Below, piece after piece: positions 9,296 to 18,195 of a stretch of 64,000 bases of DNA. Both the position numbers and the translations under genes were made by a program. The notes beneath the pieces are model-generated. The model was not told where the DNA came from. It saw only the letters and a program-made list of their open reading frames with translations, and ran no database searches. The DNA comes from Actinomycetota bacterium (GTDB taxonomy: Bacteria > Actinomycetota > Acidimicrobiia > Acidimicrobiales > Ilumatobacteraceae): positions 38,507 to 102,506 of the forward strand of contig CAUJET010000153.1 in the NCBI GenBank assembly GCA_963169665.1, read 5' to 3'. Position 1 is the stretch's first letter, and the number at the start of each line of letters is the position of its first letter.

Positions 9296-11770
9296 GTGCT
9301 CGATCCCGACATCTCCACCGAGGACGCCCTGCACCTGTTGTCGCGCCCCGATCTCGACGACGAGCCCATCGGTCCGAAGGGCTGGACTCGTCGTACCTTC
9401 CTGCAGGCGATCGGGGCTGGTGTGTTCGGCGGCGCTGCCGTCGGCACGATCGCGGGCGAGTTCTTCGGTGGCGACATCCCCGAGGCCTGGGCGGGCACCC
9501 CGATCGGTGCCAACGACGGCATCGTCGTCGTCGTCACCCTCTACGGCGGCTCCGACGGCCTGAACACCTTCGTGCCCTTCGGTGATGGCAACTACTACAC
9601 CCGCCGCGCCAACATCGCGATCCCGCAGCATCAAGTACTCGCGGTGAACGGCAGCGTGGGATTCGCCCCTCAGCTCACCTACCTGAAGACGCTGTACGAC
9701 GCCGGTCAGGTTGCCGCGATCCAGGGCACCGGCTACGCGAACCCCGACCTGTCGCACTTCACCTCGATGGCGATCTGGATGAGTGGTCGCTTCGGCAGCG
9801 GCCCGCCGTCGACGGGCTGGCTCGGGCGCTGGCTCGACGGCCAGCCCGCCGGCGTCGCAGATCTCGCTGCCGCATCGCTCGACTCCTCCGTACCGCTGCA
9901 CATGCAGGGCGCAGTGCGGCGAGCGGCGGGCATCCCGCCGAACGGTGGCATGTTCGGCTTCGACAACCAACCGTCCGACCAGCGGATGTACGCCGGCTTG
10001 CGTGCGATGTCGAATGCGAGCGGCGGCCGTGGCGCGCTGTTCGACGCGTTCAATGCGACGATGCGCCGTCAGCTCGACCTCGCCAAAGAGGTCGCACCTG
10101 CGTTCAGGACCGCACTGCCCGGCGGCGGCGAACTGACGCGTGAACTCACGATCGCGGCCCGTCTCATCAACGCCAACATGGGGCTGCGCGTGTTCGACGT
10201 CTCCCGCGGTGGCTTCGACACCCACGACAACCAGAACGCCGCGCTGCCCGGGCTGCTCGTCGACCTCAACGCTGGTCTGCAGGCGTTCTTCGCGACGCTG
10301 CAGCCGCAATGGCAGAACCGGGTGACGCTGTTGGTGATGAGCGAGTTCGGCCGCACCCCTGGCTCGAACAATTCGGGCGGCACCGATCACGGCACCTCGA
10401 ACACGTCGTTCGTGATCGGCACCAACGTCCGCGGGGGACTGTACGGACAGATGCCGTCACTCACCTCGCTCGACCGGAACGGCCGGATGCTCTCCTACGT
10501 CGACTTCCGCTGGATCTATGGATCGCTGCTCGACGGTTGGTTGGGTGGCGGGGCGAGCACGATCCTGAACGGCGGCTACGAGAACCTCGGGCTGTTCCAC
10601 GCCGGGCCGGGTGGGGCCTCGCCGAACGTGACCCCGGTGGTCCTCGGCCCATCGGTCGCGAGCGGCTTCGTGCCGACCGCACCGCAGCGCGTCTTCGACA
10701 CACGCGACGGCACTGGTGGTCGGTCGTCGCCGGTCGGCGAGGGCGAGTCGTGGGCGTTCCCGCTCGCCGGCCAGTACGGCATCCCCACCGATGCGACCGC
10801 GGTGGCGCTCAACCTGACCGCGGTCGACGCGACCGCGGCCACCTACGTCTCGGTGTGGCCGGGTGGCACGGTCAAGCCGTTCACCGCCAACCTCAACCCG
10901 GTACCGGGCATGGCGGTGCCGAACCTGGTGATCGGTCAGCTGGGGCCTGCCGGCACGCTGAGCTTCTACAACAACTCCGGCAGTGTGAACTTGGTGGCCG
11001 ACGTGGTCGGCTGGTTCACGCCTTCGAGCAGCCTGCGCCTCCGTGCCCTCACCCCGGCGCGGCTGCTCGACACCCGCGACGGCACGGGCGACGTGTTCGG
11101 AGCGGTGGCCGGTGGTACCGCGGTGAACCTGAAGGTCACGGATCGGGGTGGCGTTCCGGCGAATGCGAAGGCGGTGGCCTTGAACGTCACGGTCACCGAA
11201 CCCACGAACGGCAGCTTCCTCACCGTGTTCCCGGCGGGCGACCCCCGGCCGCTCGCGTCGAGCGTGAACATGGTGCCCGGCCAGACGGTGCCGAACATGG
11301 TGTTCGCCCGCGTCGGCACCGACGGCAAGGTGAGCATCTACAACAACTCCGGCACTGCCCATGTCGTGGTCGACGTGGTCGCAGCCTTCGCGGACAATGC
11401 CCCGGGTCGACTGGTCGCGGTGCAGCCCGCTCGCGTGCTCGACACGCGCGAGGGCATCGGCTCGGTGGCGGCGAAGGTGGGGCAGGACACGCTGGTGCTG
11501 AAGCTCACCGGTCAGGCGGGTATCCCGGGTTCGGGCGTGAGCGCAGTGCTCATGAACGTCACGGCGGTCACGCCCGACAGCGACACCTTCATCACCGTGT
11601 ACCCGACCGGTGGTGACCGCCCGCTCGCGTCGAACCTCAACGTGGTGGCGGGCCAGGTGATCCCGAACATGGTCCTCGCCAGGGTCGGGACCGACGGTGC
11701 CGTCGCGTTCTTCAACAACCAAGGATCGGTGGACCTCGTCGCCGACGTGATGGGCTACTTCACCAGCTGA
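9296..11770 (+). CDS. DUF1501 protein with Tat signal and three C-terminal repeats
   Basis: 824 residues. A twin-arginine motif (TRRTFL, 31-36) and hydrophobic stretch predict Tat export. DUF1501, a sulfatase-like alkaline-phosphatase-fold family, spans about 75-440 and includes GGFDTHDNQ and SEFGRTP...GGTDHG, the usual conserved blocks. Three tandem repeats of about 124 residues follow, each opening with (V/L)(F/L)DTR(D/E)G(T/I)G near 466, 590 and 714 and ending in a VxDVxG(Y/W)F-like strand. Such repeats occur at the C-termini of secreted actinobacterial proteins. GTG start, with GAGGAAGG seven bases upstream. A role in handling or displaying an exported polymer with DUF1800 is inference only. 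Confidence 0.88.
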   Translation: MLDPDISTEDALHLLSRPDLDDEPIGPKGWTRRTFLQAIGAGVFGGAAVGTIAGEFFGGDIPEAWAGTPIGANDGIVVVVTLYGGSDGLNTFVPFGDGNYYTRRANIAIPQHQVLAVNGSVGFAPQLTYLKTLYDAGQVAAIQGTGYANPDLSHFTSMAIWMSGRFGSGPPSTGWLGRWLDGQPAGVADLAAASLDSSVPLHMQGAVRRAAGIPPNGGMFGFDNQPSDQRMYAGLRAMSNASGGRGALFDAFNATMRRQLDLAKEVAPAFRTALPGGGELTRELTIAARLINANMGLRVFDVSRGGFDTHDNQNAALPGLLVDLNAGLQAFFATLQPQWQNRVTLLVMSEFGRTPGSNNSGGTDHGTSNTSFVIGTNVRGGLYGQMPSLTSLDRNGRMLSYVDFRWIYGSLLDGWLGGGASTILNGGYENLGLFHAGPGGASPNVTPVVLGPSVASGFVPTAPQRVFDTRDGTGGRSSPVGEGESWAFPLAGQYGIPTDATAVALNLTAVDATAATYVSVWPGGTVKPFTANLNPVPGMAVPNLVIGQLGPAGTLSFYNNSGSVNLVADVVGWFTPSSSLRLRALTPARLLDTRDGTGDVFGAVAGGTAVNLKVTDRGGVPANAKAVALNVTVTEPTNGSFLTVFPAGDPRPLASSVNMVPGQTVPNMVFARVGTDGKVSIYNNSGTAHVVVDVVAAFADNAPGRLVAVQPARVLDTREGIGSVAAKVGQDTLVLKLTGQAGIPGSGVSAVLMNVTAVTPDSDTFITVYPTGGDRPLASNLNVVAGQVIPNMVLARVGTDGAVAFFNNQGSVDLVADVMGYFTS

Positions 11771-11783
11771 TCGGTGCCGGTGT

Positions 11784-11820
11784 GCGGTTCAGCGGTCGGG
11801 TTCAGCCGGCGGGTTCAGCG
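11784..11820. repeat. Short imperfect tandem repeat (GGTTCAGC units)
   Basis: Three copies of a 12-13-base unit containing GGTTCAGC lie between the convergent DUF1501 and ThuA-like genes. The third copy includes the stop codon of the ThuA-like gene. Confidence 0.5.
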
Positions 11821-12645
11821 GGGCGAGGTGTCGGCCACGAACGAGATGGCATTGGCGATGAGCCGGCGCACGTGGGGGTCGGCGTAGCTGCTCGGGCCGT
11901 CGCCCGGCTGCAGGTACACCACCGACGACCGCTCCACGACGTGCGCCCAACCGACCAGATCGGGCCCGGCGGGGTGCGACCACCCGGCGCGTGAGTCGCG
12001 ACGGCCACGGATCGCCTCGTCCGCGGAGAAGAAATGGTCCTCGGTCATCGGGAAGGTGGTGCGCAGCAACGGCGTCACGCCCTGCGCCACCGGGGGGATG
12101 AGGTACAGCTCGTCGTGGAGGTCGAACGTCGCTGGCAGCCCGGCGCACACCGGATGGTCCGGCGCGAGCACCTCGACGGTGTGGTCGACCTCGAGCAGGT
12201 AGCCGGAGTCGGGCCAGTGCTCGCCCCACAGGTCGCCCGCCGCATAGTGGAACCGCGCGCCGACGATCTCGGCGTAGCGGTGCCACGTCGGCCACGAGGC
12301 CATCGCGTGGTGGAGGAACACCATCCCCACGCCGGCCTGCAGCAGAGCCTCGAAGCCGGCGACCAGATCGGCGCTCGGCGCGACCAGGTCGAGGGGCGGA
12401 TCGGCACGGGTGAACGCGAGCCCGGGCATGTCGTAGAACACGATCGCGTCGACGCCGTCGAGCGTGGCGCCGGCGAGCCGATCGGGATGCAGCCGCGACT
12501 GCGCCTCCGGGTGCTCGACGTGCTCGTAGACGATCTCGCCGGCCGCGGCCATGGCGTCGAACACGGCGAGGAACGGCTCGCGTTCGAAGGGATGGCCCTT
12601 GGTGACGAGCAGCACCCGTCGGGTCGGCGTTGCGCCGGCGCTCAT
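11815..12645 (-). CDS. ThuA-like protein
   Basis: 276 residues with the class I glutamine-amidotransferase-like fold of ThuA (trehalose utilisation) proteins. Visible blocks are RVLLVTKGHPFE at the N-terminus, VFYDMPG, VFLHHAMASWPTWHRYAEIVGA and a late RLIANAISF helix. The family is linked to sugar metabolism in rhizobia, but most members are uncharacterised. ATG 12645 overlaps the stop of the upstream DoxX gene by four bases, so the two are co-translated. Substrate is unknown. Confidence 0.78.
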   Translation of the reverse strand: MSAGATPTRRVLLVTKGHPFEREPFLAVFDAMAAAGEIVYEHVEHPEAQSRLHPDRLAGATLDGVDAIVFYDMPGLAFTRADPPLDLVAPSADLVAGFEALLQAGVGMVFLHHAMASWPTWHRYAEIVGARFHYAAGDLWGEHWPDSGYLLEVDHTVEVLAPDHPVCAGLPATFDLHDELYLIPPVAQGVTPLLRTTFPMTEDHFFSADEAIRGRRDSRAGWSHPAGPDLVGWAHVVERSSVVYLQPGDGPSSYADPHVRRLIANAISFVADTSPR

Positions 12646-13040
12646 GCGGCGGCCCGCCCACCACGGGCGACGCGCCAGGCGAGCCAGAACAGCGGCAGCT
12701 GGAACGGCAGGCGCAACCACGCGGCCGCCGCCGAGTCGAACGGCGGGTCCATGTCCTTCATGCCCCCGTCGAGCGCGGCCTGGATGTTGGCCGGGTAGAC
12801 CCCGACGAAGGTGGCGAGGGCGAACCAGCCGCCGAACCTCCGTGTGCGCGGCACGGCCACCAGCACGGCCGCCGCGAGCTCGACGACGCCACTCAGGTAC
12901 GTGGTGAGCCGGGCCGAGCCAGGCATCCAGCGCGGCACGAGCGGATCGAAGAAGTCGGGCTTGGCGAAGTGGGCGATGCCGGCGCTGCCGAGGATCGCGA
13001 TCAGCGCGACGGCTGCGGCCGAAGGACGGGTGGGGCGCAT
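12642..13040 (-). CDS. DoxX-like membrane protein
   Basis: 132 residues with four predicted membrane helices and DoxX-family features: GxxHF near the N-terminus (AGIAHFAKPDFF), a GVVELAAAVLV helix, and YPANI...PFQLPLFWLAWRVA at the C-terminus. DoxX relatives act in membrane redox or thiol stress systems, but many are of unknown role. It is coupled by ATGA overlap to the ThuA-like gene. A TACGGT box lies eight bases before its ATG. Confidence 0.8.
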   Translation of the reverse strand: MRPTRPSAAAVALIAILGSAGIAHFAKPDFFDPLVPRWMPGSARLTTYLSGVVELAAAVLVAVPRTRRFGGWFALATFVGVYPANIQAALDGGMKDMDPPFDSAAAAWLRLPFQLPLFWLAWRVARGGRAAA

Positions 13041-13048
13041 GACCCCGA

Positions 13049-13054
13049 ACCGTA
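13049..13054 (-). promoter_or_regulatory. -10 box of doxX-thuA pair
   Basis: TACGGT on the lower strand, eight bases before the ATG at 13040. Confidence 0.5.
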
Positions 13055-13109
13055 CGTGCGGTGGCCCGACCTCGCCCGATCGTGCGGTCGGGCCAGGCCG
13101 GGGCGAGGG

Positions 13110-13931
13110 TCAGGCCTTGCGGTACTTGGCGATCGCGAGCGGTGCCATCACCGCCATGATGCCGAGCGACCAGAGCAGCGACGCCGTCACCGGGCCCGAG
13201 GTCGGCCCGCCGAGCATCAATGCGCGCACCGCCTCGGTCGTCTTGCTGAGCGGCTGGCGCCGGGCCCACCACTCCAACCAACCGGGCATGGAGGACGGGT
13301 CGACGAACGCGCTCGACGCGAACGTGAGCGGTGCGAGCAGCGGGAACGCCGCTGCCTGCGCGGCCTCGCCGTTGGGCACGCTCAGTCCGATGAAGACGAA
13401 GATCGATGCGAGCGCCACACCGAAGAACACGAGCACGGCGATGCCGGCGATCACGGCGAGCAGGTTGGTGTGCGTGCGGAAGCCGACGAGGAGACCGATG
13501 AGCACCATCAGCACGACGATGACGGTGTTGCGCACCGTGTCGGCGAGCACACGGCCACCGAGCACGGCGGCGCGGGACATCGGCAGCGAACGCAGCCGCT
13601 CGAGCAGGCCCTTGCCCTTGTCCTCGGCCAGGCCGACGGCGGTGTTGATGGCTCCGAACGACACGGTCTGGGCGAAGATGCCCGGCATCAGGTAGTCGAC
13701 GTAGTCCTGGCCGGGGATCTGGATCGCACCGCCGAACACGTAGCGGAACATGAAGACGAAGATCACCGGCTGCACCAACGAGAACACGAGCACCTGGGGC
13801 ACGCGTCGCATCGCGGTGAGGTTGCGGCCGGTCATCGCGATGGTGTCGCGGATCGCCCAGCCGAGGCCGCCGTCGGAGGTGCCGACGGCCGGGTCGAAGG
13901 TGGGTCGACCGGGAGAGGCGGTGGCGGTCAT
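13110..13931 (-). CDS. ABC-2 type permease (DrrB-like)
   Basis: 273 residues with six membrane helices and the DrrB/ABC2 pattern: amphipathic start, Q-P-(V/I) in helix 1 (LVQPVIFVFMFRYVFGGAI), GxxLERLRSLPMSRAAVLGGR in the coupling loop, and PLTFASSAFVDPSSMPGWL before the last helix. It forms the channel of a two-gene exporter with the upstream DrrA-like ATPase, whose stop overlaps this start by four bases. Drug or lipid export is the family role; the actual substrate is not visible. Confidence 0.9.
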   Translation of the reverse strand: MTATASPGRPTFDPAVGTSDGGLGWAIRDTIAMTGRNLTAMRRVPQVLVFSLVQPVIFVFMFRYVFGGAIQIPGQDYVDYLMPGIFAQTVSFGAINTAVGLAEDKGKGLLERLRSLPMSRAAVLGGRVLADTVRNTVIVVLMVLIGLLVGFRTHTNLLAVIAGIAVLVFFGVALASIFVFIGLSVPNGEAAQAAAFPLLAPLTFASSAFVDPSSMPGWLEWWARRQPLSKTTEAVRALMLGGPTSGPVTASLLWSLGIMAVMAPLAIAKYRKA

Positions 13932-14890
13932 GCTCGTGCTCCGTTGGTGCCGGTGAGGCTGATGAAGACGTCGTCGAGGGTGGGCTCGTGGAGGTCGATG
14001 CGGCCGACCTCGAGCTCGTGGCCGTGGAGCAGGTTGAGCACGTCGCGCACGGTCGATGCACCGCCGCGGAGGGGGATCGACACCACCGAGTCGTCCGTCG
14101 TCGAGCGCGACGCCCCGAAGTCGGCGAGTGCGTCAGCGGCGCGCACAGCGAGGTCCGACTGCCGGAACGACAGCGCCACGGTCGTCTCACCGAGCGTCGA
14201 CTTCAACTCGGCGGCGGTGCCCTCTGCGACCACGAGACCGTGATCGATCACGACGATGCGGTCGGCGAGGCGGTCGGCCTCCTCGAGGTACTGGGTGGTG
14301 AGCAGCACGGTGGTGCCGTCGGACACCAGCGACGAGATGACGTCCCACAGGTCCTGCCGGCTCGCCGGGTCGAGTCCGGTGGTCGGCTCGTCGAGTAGGA
14401 GCACCGGCGGGTGGGTGACGAGCGCGGCGGCGAGGTCGAGCCGTCGGCGCATGCCGCCGGAGTAGGTGCGAACGGGGCGGTGCGCGGCATCGGTGAGATG
14501 GAACTGCTCGAGCAGTTCGGCCGAGCGCCCGGCGGCCACCGCCTTGGCGAGATGGTTGAGACGCCCGACGAGGGTGAGGTTCTCGTGACCCGTGAGGTTC
14601 TCGTCGACGGCCGCGTACTGGCCGGCGAGCCCGATGCGGCGGCGCACCTCGTGCGGGTGGGCCACGACGTCGACGCCGGCGACCTCGGCGCGGCCCGACG
14701 TGGGCTTGAGGATGGTGGTGAGGATGCGGACGGCGGTGGTCTTGCCGGCGCCGTTCGGGCCGAGCAGCCCGAGGACGGTGCCGGTGGGCACCTCGAACGA
14801 CACGCCCTGGAGCGCGTGGACGTCGCCGTAGTGCTTCACCAGCGAGTCGGCGATGATCGCCGAGCCGGTGGCAGGGGGATGGGAGGACAT
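13928..14890 (-). CDS. ABC exporter ATPase (DrrA-like)
   Basis: 320 residues: canonical NBD with Walker A GPNGAGKT, signature YSGGMRRRLDLA, Walker B LLLDEPTTGLD, then the C-terminal DrrA-type extension ending in LHEPTLDDVFISLTG. ATG 14890 is chosen because TAGCGT lies seven bases upstream with a TTGACA -35 16 bases further, which makes the mRNA leaderless. The in-frame GTG at 14899 overlaps the -10 box. The gene is divergent from a MarR regulator that probably controls it. Confidence 0.92.
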   Translation of the reverse strand: MSSHPPATGSAIIADSLVKHYGDVHALQGVSFEVPTGTVLGLLGPNGAGKTTAVRILTTILKPTSGRAEVAGVDVVAHPHEVRRRIGLAGQYAAVDENLTGHENLTLVGRLNHLAKAVAAGRSAELLEQFHLTDAAHRPVRTYSGGMRRRLDLAAALVTHPPVLLLDEPTTGLDPASRQDLWDVISSLVSDGTTVLLTTQYLEEADRLADRIVVIDHGLVVAEGTAAELKSTLGETTVALSFRQSDLAVRAADALADFGASRSTTDDSVVSIPLRGGASTVRDVLNLLHGHELEVGRIDLHEPTLDDVFISLTGTNGARA

Positions 14891-14897
14891 GTGGTTC

Positions 14898-14925
14898 ACG
14901 CTAACCGATTGTTGAGTCTTGTCAA
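14898..14925 (-). promoter_or_regulatory. Promoter of drrAB-like operon
   Basis: TTGACA (14920-14925, lower strand), 16-base spacer, TAGCGT (14898-14903), then seven bases to the ATG. This is the clearest two-box promoter in the window. Confidence 0.65.
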
Positions 14926-14942
14926 ATGAGTTTCGTCAAATG
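14921..14942. promoter_or_regulatory. Direct repeats, candidate MarR operator
   Basis: GTCAAATG occurs at 14921-14928 and again at 14935-14942, 14 bases apart, in the 97-bp spacer between the DrrA-like and MarR genes. The first copy overlaps the -35 box of the exporter. Position suggests a binding site for the divergent MarR protein. MarR sites are usually palindromic, so this is tentative. Confidence 0.4.
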
Positions 14943-14975
14943 TCCTGCGAGATGAAGTTCATGGGGCCGCTTCGC

Positions 14976-14981
14976 TACCAT
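14976..14981 (+). promoter_or_regulatory. -10 box of marR-like gene
   Basis: TACCAT ends six bases before the ATG at 14988. Confidence 0.5.
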
Positions 14982-14987
14982 GACGGC

Positions 14988-15455
14988 ATGGCGCGGCCCG
15001 AGTCATCGCACGACGACCTCCTCTGGTCGCGCATGATGACGCTCTTCGCGTCGGCGCGCGACTCGATGTTCTCGCTGCTGCTGCGTCACGACCTCACCCC
15101 GCCACACGGATTCGCGCTCACCCTGCTCCACGAGGGGCCGATGCGCATGAGCGACATGGCCGCCCGGATGACGTGCGACGCCTCGTACATCACGTCCGTG
15201 GTCGACCGCCTCGAGGAGACCGGCCTCGCCGAACGGCGGACGAGCCCCACCGATCGACGGGTGAAGGAGATCGCCCTCACCCCGGCGGGTGAGCGGGTGG
15301 CGAGCGAGGTGCGCCACACGATGACCGCACCGCCGGCCGCGATCGAGCGGCTCTCCGTGGCCGAGCGACGCACGCTCGCCGCGCTGATGGCGAAGGTGGT
15401 GCCCGACGACGAGGTCGTGGCCGACGCGTTCCGAATCCCGCCGCCGCGCGTCTGA
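14988..15455 (+). CDS. MarR family transcriptional regulator
   Basis: 155 residues with the winged-helix MarR fold: HxLTPPHGFALTLLHEGPMRMSDMA, recognition helix region MTCDASYITSVVDRLEETGLAER, and wing TSPTDRRVKEIALTPAGERV. The start at 14988 (MARPESS) removes an upstream in-frame extension and fits a leaderless promoter. It is divergent from the DrrAB-type exporter and 21 bp before an MFS efflux gene, so local control of both transporters is likely. The ligand is unknown. Confidence 0.9.
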   Translation: MARPESSHDDLLWSRMMTLFASARDSMFSLLLRHDLTPPHGFALTLLHEGPMRMSDMAARMTCDASYITSVVDRLEETGLAERRTSPTDRRVKEIALTPAGERVASEVRHTMTAPPAAIERLSVAERRTLAALMAKVVPDDEVVADAFRIPPPRV

Positions 15456-15476
15456 CCCGTCTGGCAGCATCGAGGG

Positions 15477-16820
15477 ATGAGACCGGCCGGGCCGGCTCGT
15501 CCATCCGTTGCCATGACCGTCTTCCGCCGCCTCCTCGCCAACGCCCTCGTCGGGGGCGTCATGAGCAGCTTCCTCTGGTTCGCGCTCACGTTCTGGACCT
15601 ACCTCGAGACGCGGTCGGTGATCGCCACCTCGGTGATCGGCGGTGCGTACGCGATCGCCTCGGCACTGTTCGGGATGGTGTTCGGCACGTTCGTCGACCG
15701 GCATCGCAAGCACACCGCGATGGTGGTGGCCTCGGTGTCGAGCCTGGCCTGCTTCGCCGTGGCGACGGTCGTCTACGCCGTCGCCCCCGACGACGACGTG
15801 CACCGGCTCGGCGCCCCGTGGTTCTGGCTGCTCGTCGCACTGGTGCTGGCCGGATCGGTGGTCGGCAACCTGCGTGCGATCGCGCTGTCGACGTGCGTCA
15901 CCCTGCTCGTCCCGGAGGACGAGCGCGACCGTGCGAACGGCATGATCGGCGCGACCATGGGCGTGTCGTTCACGATCACGTCGGTCTTCAGCGGCCTGGC
16001 GATCGGACAGCTCGGCATGGGGTGGGCGCTCGTCCTGGCCACGCTCGCGAGCGTCGGGGCGACGGCGCACCTGCTCACCATCCGGGTGCCCGAGGACCAG
16101 CCGGCACCCGCCGGCGAGCACGAGCCGATGATCGACGTCCGTGGCGCACTCACCGCGATCCGACAGGTACCGGGCCTGCTCGGCCTCATCGGCTTCGCGG
16201 CGTGCAACAACCTGCTGGGCGGCGTGTTCATGTCGCTGATGGACGCCTACGGGCTGGAGATCGTCTCCGTCGAGACCTGGGGCATCCTCTTCGCCGTGCT
16301 CAGCCTCGGCTTCATCGTCGGCGGCCTTGCCGTGTCGAAGCGCGGGCTCGGATCGCGTCCGCTTCGTGTCGCCCTCGTGTGCAACCTCGTGAACTGGGTC
16401 GTGTGCAGCCTGTTCACCGTCCAGACATCGATCGTGTTGCTGTCGGTCGGCATGTTCGTGTGGTTGGTGCTGATGCCGGTCATCGAGGCCGCGGAACAGA
16501 CCGTGTTGCAGAAGGTGGTGCCGTTCGAGCAACAAGGCCGCGTGTTCGGCTTCGCTCAGACGATCGAGAACGCCGCATCGCCCGTGACCGCGCTGGCGAT
16601 CGGACCGATCGCCCAGTTGTGGGTGATCCCGTTCATGACCGACGGTGCCGGTGCCGATTCGATCGGCGACTGGTTCGGCACCGGGCCCGCTCGCGGGATC
16701 GCACTCATCTTCACCGTCGCCGGCCTGATCGGGATCGTGGTGACGGCGCTCGCGGCCGGGTCGCGCTGGTACCGGGCGATCAGTCGCGCGGCGGTGGCGG
16801 CCGAGCCGGCGCCCGCCTGA
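15477..16820 (+). CDS. MFS efflux transporter
   Basis: 447 residues with about twelve membrane helices. The loop after helix 2 (GTFVDRHRKHTAMV) matches the MFS signature. FGFAQTIENAASPVTALAIGPIAQ resembles MefA/macrolide-efflux-type transporters. It sits directly after the MarR gene, supporting a regulated export role. Start: ATG 15477, six bases after CAGCAT, a weaker relative of the TANNNT box. ATG 15513 is the alternative. Substrate unknown. Confidence 0.82.
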   Translation: MRPAGPARPSVAMTVFRRLLANALVGGVMSSFLWFALTFWTYLETRSVIATSVIGGAYAIASALFGMVFGTFVDRHRKHTAMVVASVSSLACFAVATVVYAVAPDDDVHRLGAPWFWLLVALVLAGSVVGNLRAIALSTCVTLLVPEDERDRANGMIGATMGVSFTITSVFSGLAIGQLGMGWALVLATLASVGATAHLLTIRVPEDQPAPAGEHEPMIDVRGALTAIRQVPGLLGLIGFAACNNLLGGVFMSLMDAYGLEIVSVETWGILFAVLSLGFIVGGLAVSKRGLGSRPLRVALVCNLVNWVVCSLFTVQTSIVLLSVGMFVWLVLMPVIEAAEQTVLQKVVPFEQQGRVFGFAQTIENAASPVTALAIGPIAQLWVIPFMTDGAGADSIGDWFGTGPARGIALIFTVAGLIGIVVTALAAGSRWYRAISRAAVAAEPAPA

Positions 16821-16838
16821 TCGACCGCGGCGGGCGGT

Positions 16839-18173
16839 TCAGCGGGCGAGACGTTCGCGGATCGCGTTGCCGTGCGCCGGGAAACCCTCGTGGTCGGCGA
16901 GGGCGAGGATCGACGGAGCCATGCGGGTGAGCGCCCGCTCGTCGGCACGGGCCACGGCGGTCCGCTTCAGGAACGCCTCGGCGGTGATGCCCGACGACAC
17001 CTCCGCGAACCCGCTCGTGGGCAGCGACGCCGGGCAGCCGATGACGAAGTTCGCCGCGCTGAAGGGGGTGTGCTGGCCGATGAGGATCTCGCCCGCGTCG
17101 GTGAGCAGCGAGAGCGTCTCGTCCTCGACCGCCGCTGCCACGGCCAGCTGCAGGTGCTCGGGCGCGTACGCGTTCGACACGGCCGCGGCGGTGGCGAGGT
17201 CGTCGACGAGCACGCACCCACCGTTCACGCCGAGCGACGCCCGGGCGGCCTCGGCTCGCACGACCGGGAGCGCCGCGAGCTGGCGCTCGAGCTCGACGTC
17301 GACACGATCGGCCAGGTCGGACGAGGTGGTGATGAGCACGACAGCGGAGTCGGTGCCGTGCTCGGCCTCGATGAGCAGATCGGCGGCGAGGCGGAGCGGG
17401 TCGGCGCTCGCGTCGGCGATCACCACGCTCTCGGTGGGGCCGAGCAGCATCATCGTGGCCACTCCGTGGCGCTGCATCTCCACCTGGGCGCAGGTGACCG
17501 CCGGCGACCCGGGCCCCACGACCTTGCGCACCTTCGGGATCGACTCCGTGCCGAAGCCCAGCGCCGCCACACCCGCCGGGCCGTTCACGCGGAAGACGTC
17601 GGTGATGCCGAGCTTGCGGCACACGGTGAGCACCGCCGGATCGACCTCGCCTGCACCGCCCGGCACCGGCGGCACGACGAGCGCGATCCGCGGGACGCCT
17701 GCGACGACCGCCGGCACGCCGAGCTGGTACGCCACGCTCGGGTACGAGGCCTTGCCGCTCGGCACGAACAGACCTGCCGACGTGATCGGCGTGACCTTCT
17801 CGCCGACGACGAGGCCGGGCTCGCTCTCGAACGACCAGTCGGAGGCGCGGCGAACCAAGTGCTCGTTGAAGGCGCGGAGGTGTGCGATCGCATCGTCGAT
17901 CGCGGCGTCGACCTCCGGGGACACGTTCGCCGCCTCGATCTCGTCGGGCCCGACCCGGAGCTGGTCGGGGGTGAGCTCGATCCGATCGAAGCGGGCCAGT
18001 GCTCGACAGACCGCGGCGTCACCGTCGGTGCGGACGTCGTCGATCAGCTCGGCGATCGAGCGTCGCAGCTCCGGGTCGAAGATCTCGTCGAGGCCGCGGT
18101 GCAACAGCGCGCCCCGATCGCCTGCCGACATCTCGGCCCATCGCATCCGTCGCATCACACCGGTCGTGCTCAT
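16839..18173 (-). CDS. Histidinol dehydrogenase family protein (probable paralogue)
   Basis: 444 residues with the full HisD fold. The catalytic pair Glu339-His340 (APEHLQL) and His434 (FPAHGN) are present, as is EAEHGTDS with His272. Two zinc ligands of E. coli HisD differ: Gln259 corresponds to Glu269 and Asp360 to Asn375. The usual GTNHxLPT motif reads GCPASLPT. No other his genes are nearby. It may be a HisD-like dehydrogenase of another alcohol, such as the sulfopropanediol dehydrogenase type, and not the histidine enzyme. TACCGT lies eight bases before the ATG. Confidence 0.82.
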   Translation of the reverse strand: MSTTGVMRRMRWAEMSAGDRGALLHRGLDEIFDPELRRSIAELIDDVRTDGDAAVCRALARFDRIELTPDQLRVGPDEIEAANVSPEVDAAIDDAIAHLRAFNEHLVRRASDWSFESEPGLVVGEKVTPITSAGLFVPSGKASYPSVAYQLGVPAVVAGVPRIALVVPPVPGGAGEVDPAVLTVCRKLGITDVFRVNGPAGVAALGFGTESIPKVRKVVGPGSPAVTCAQVEMQRHGVATMMLLGPTESVVIADASADPLRLAADLLIEAEHGTDSAVVLITTSSDLADRVDVELERQLAALPVVRAEAARASLGVNGGCVLVDDLATAAAVSNAYAPEHLQLAVAAAVEDETLSLLTDAGEILIGQHTPFSAANFVIGCPASLPTSGFAEVSSGITAEAFLKRTAVARADERALTRMAPSILALADHEGFPAHGNAIRERLAR

Positions 18174-18181
18174 GAGACCCG

Positions 18182-18187
18182 ACGGTA
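18182..18187 (-). promoter_or_regulatory. -10 box of hisD-like gene
   Basis: TACCGT on the lower strand, eight bases before the ATG at 18173. It lies in the 22-bp gap behind the SRPBCC gene, so hisD-like has its own start in addition to any readthrough. Confidence 0.5.
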
Positions 18188-18195
18188 GCGGCGAG

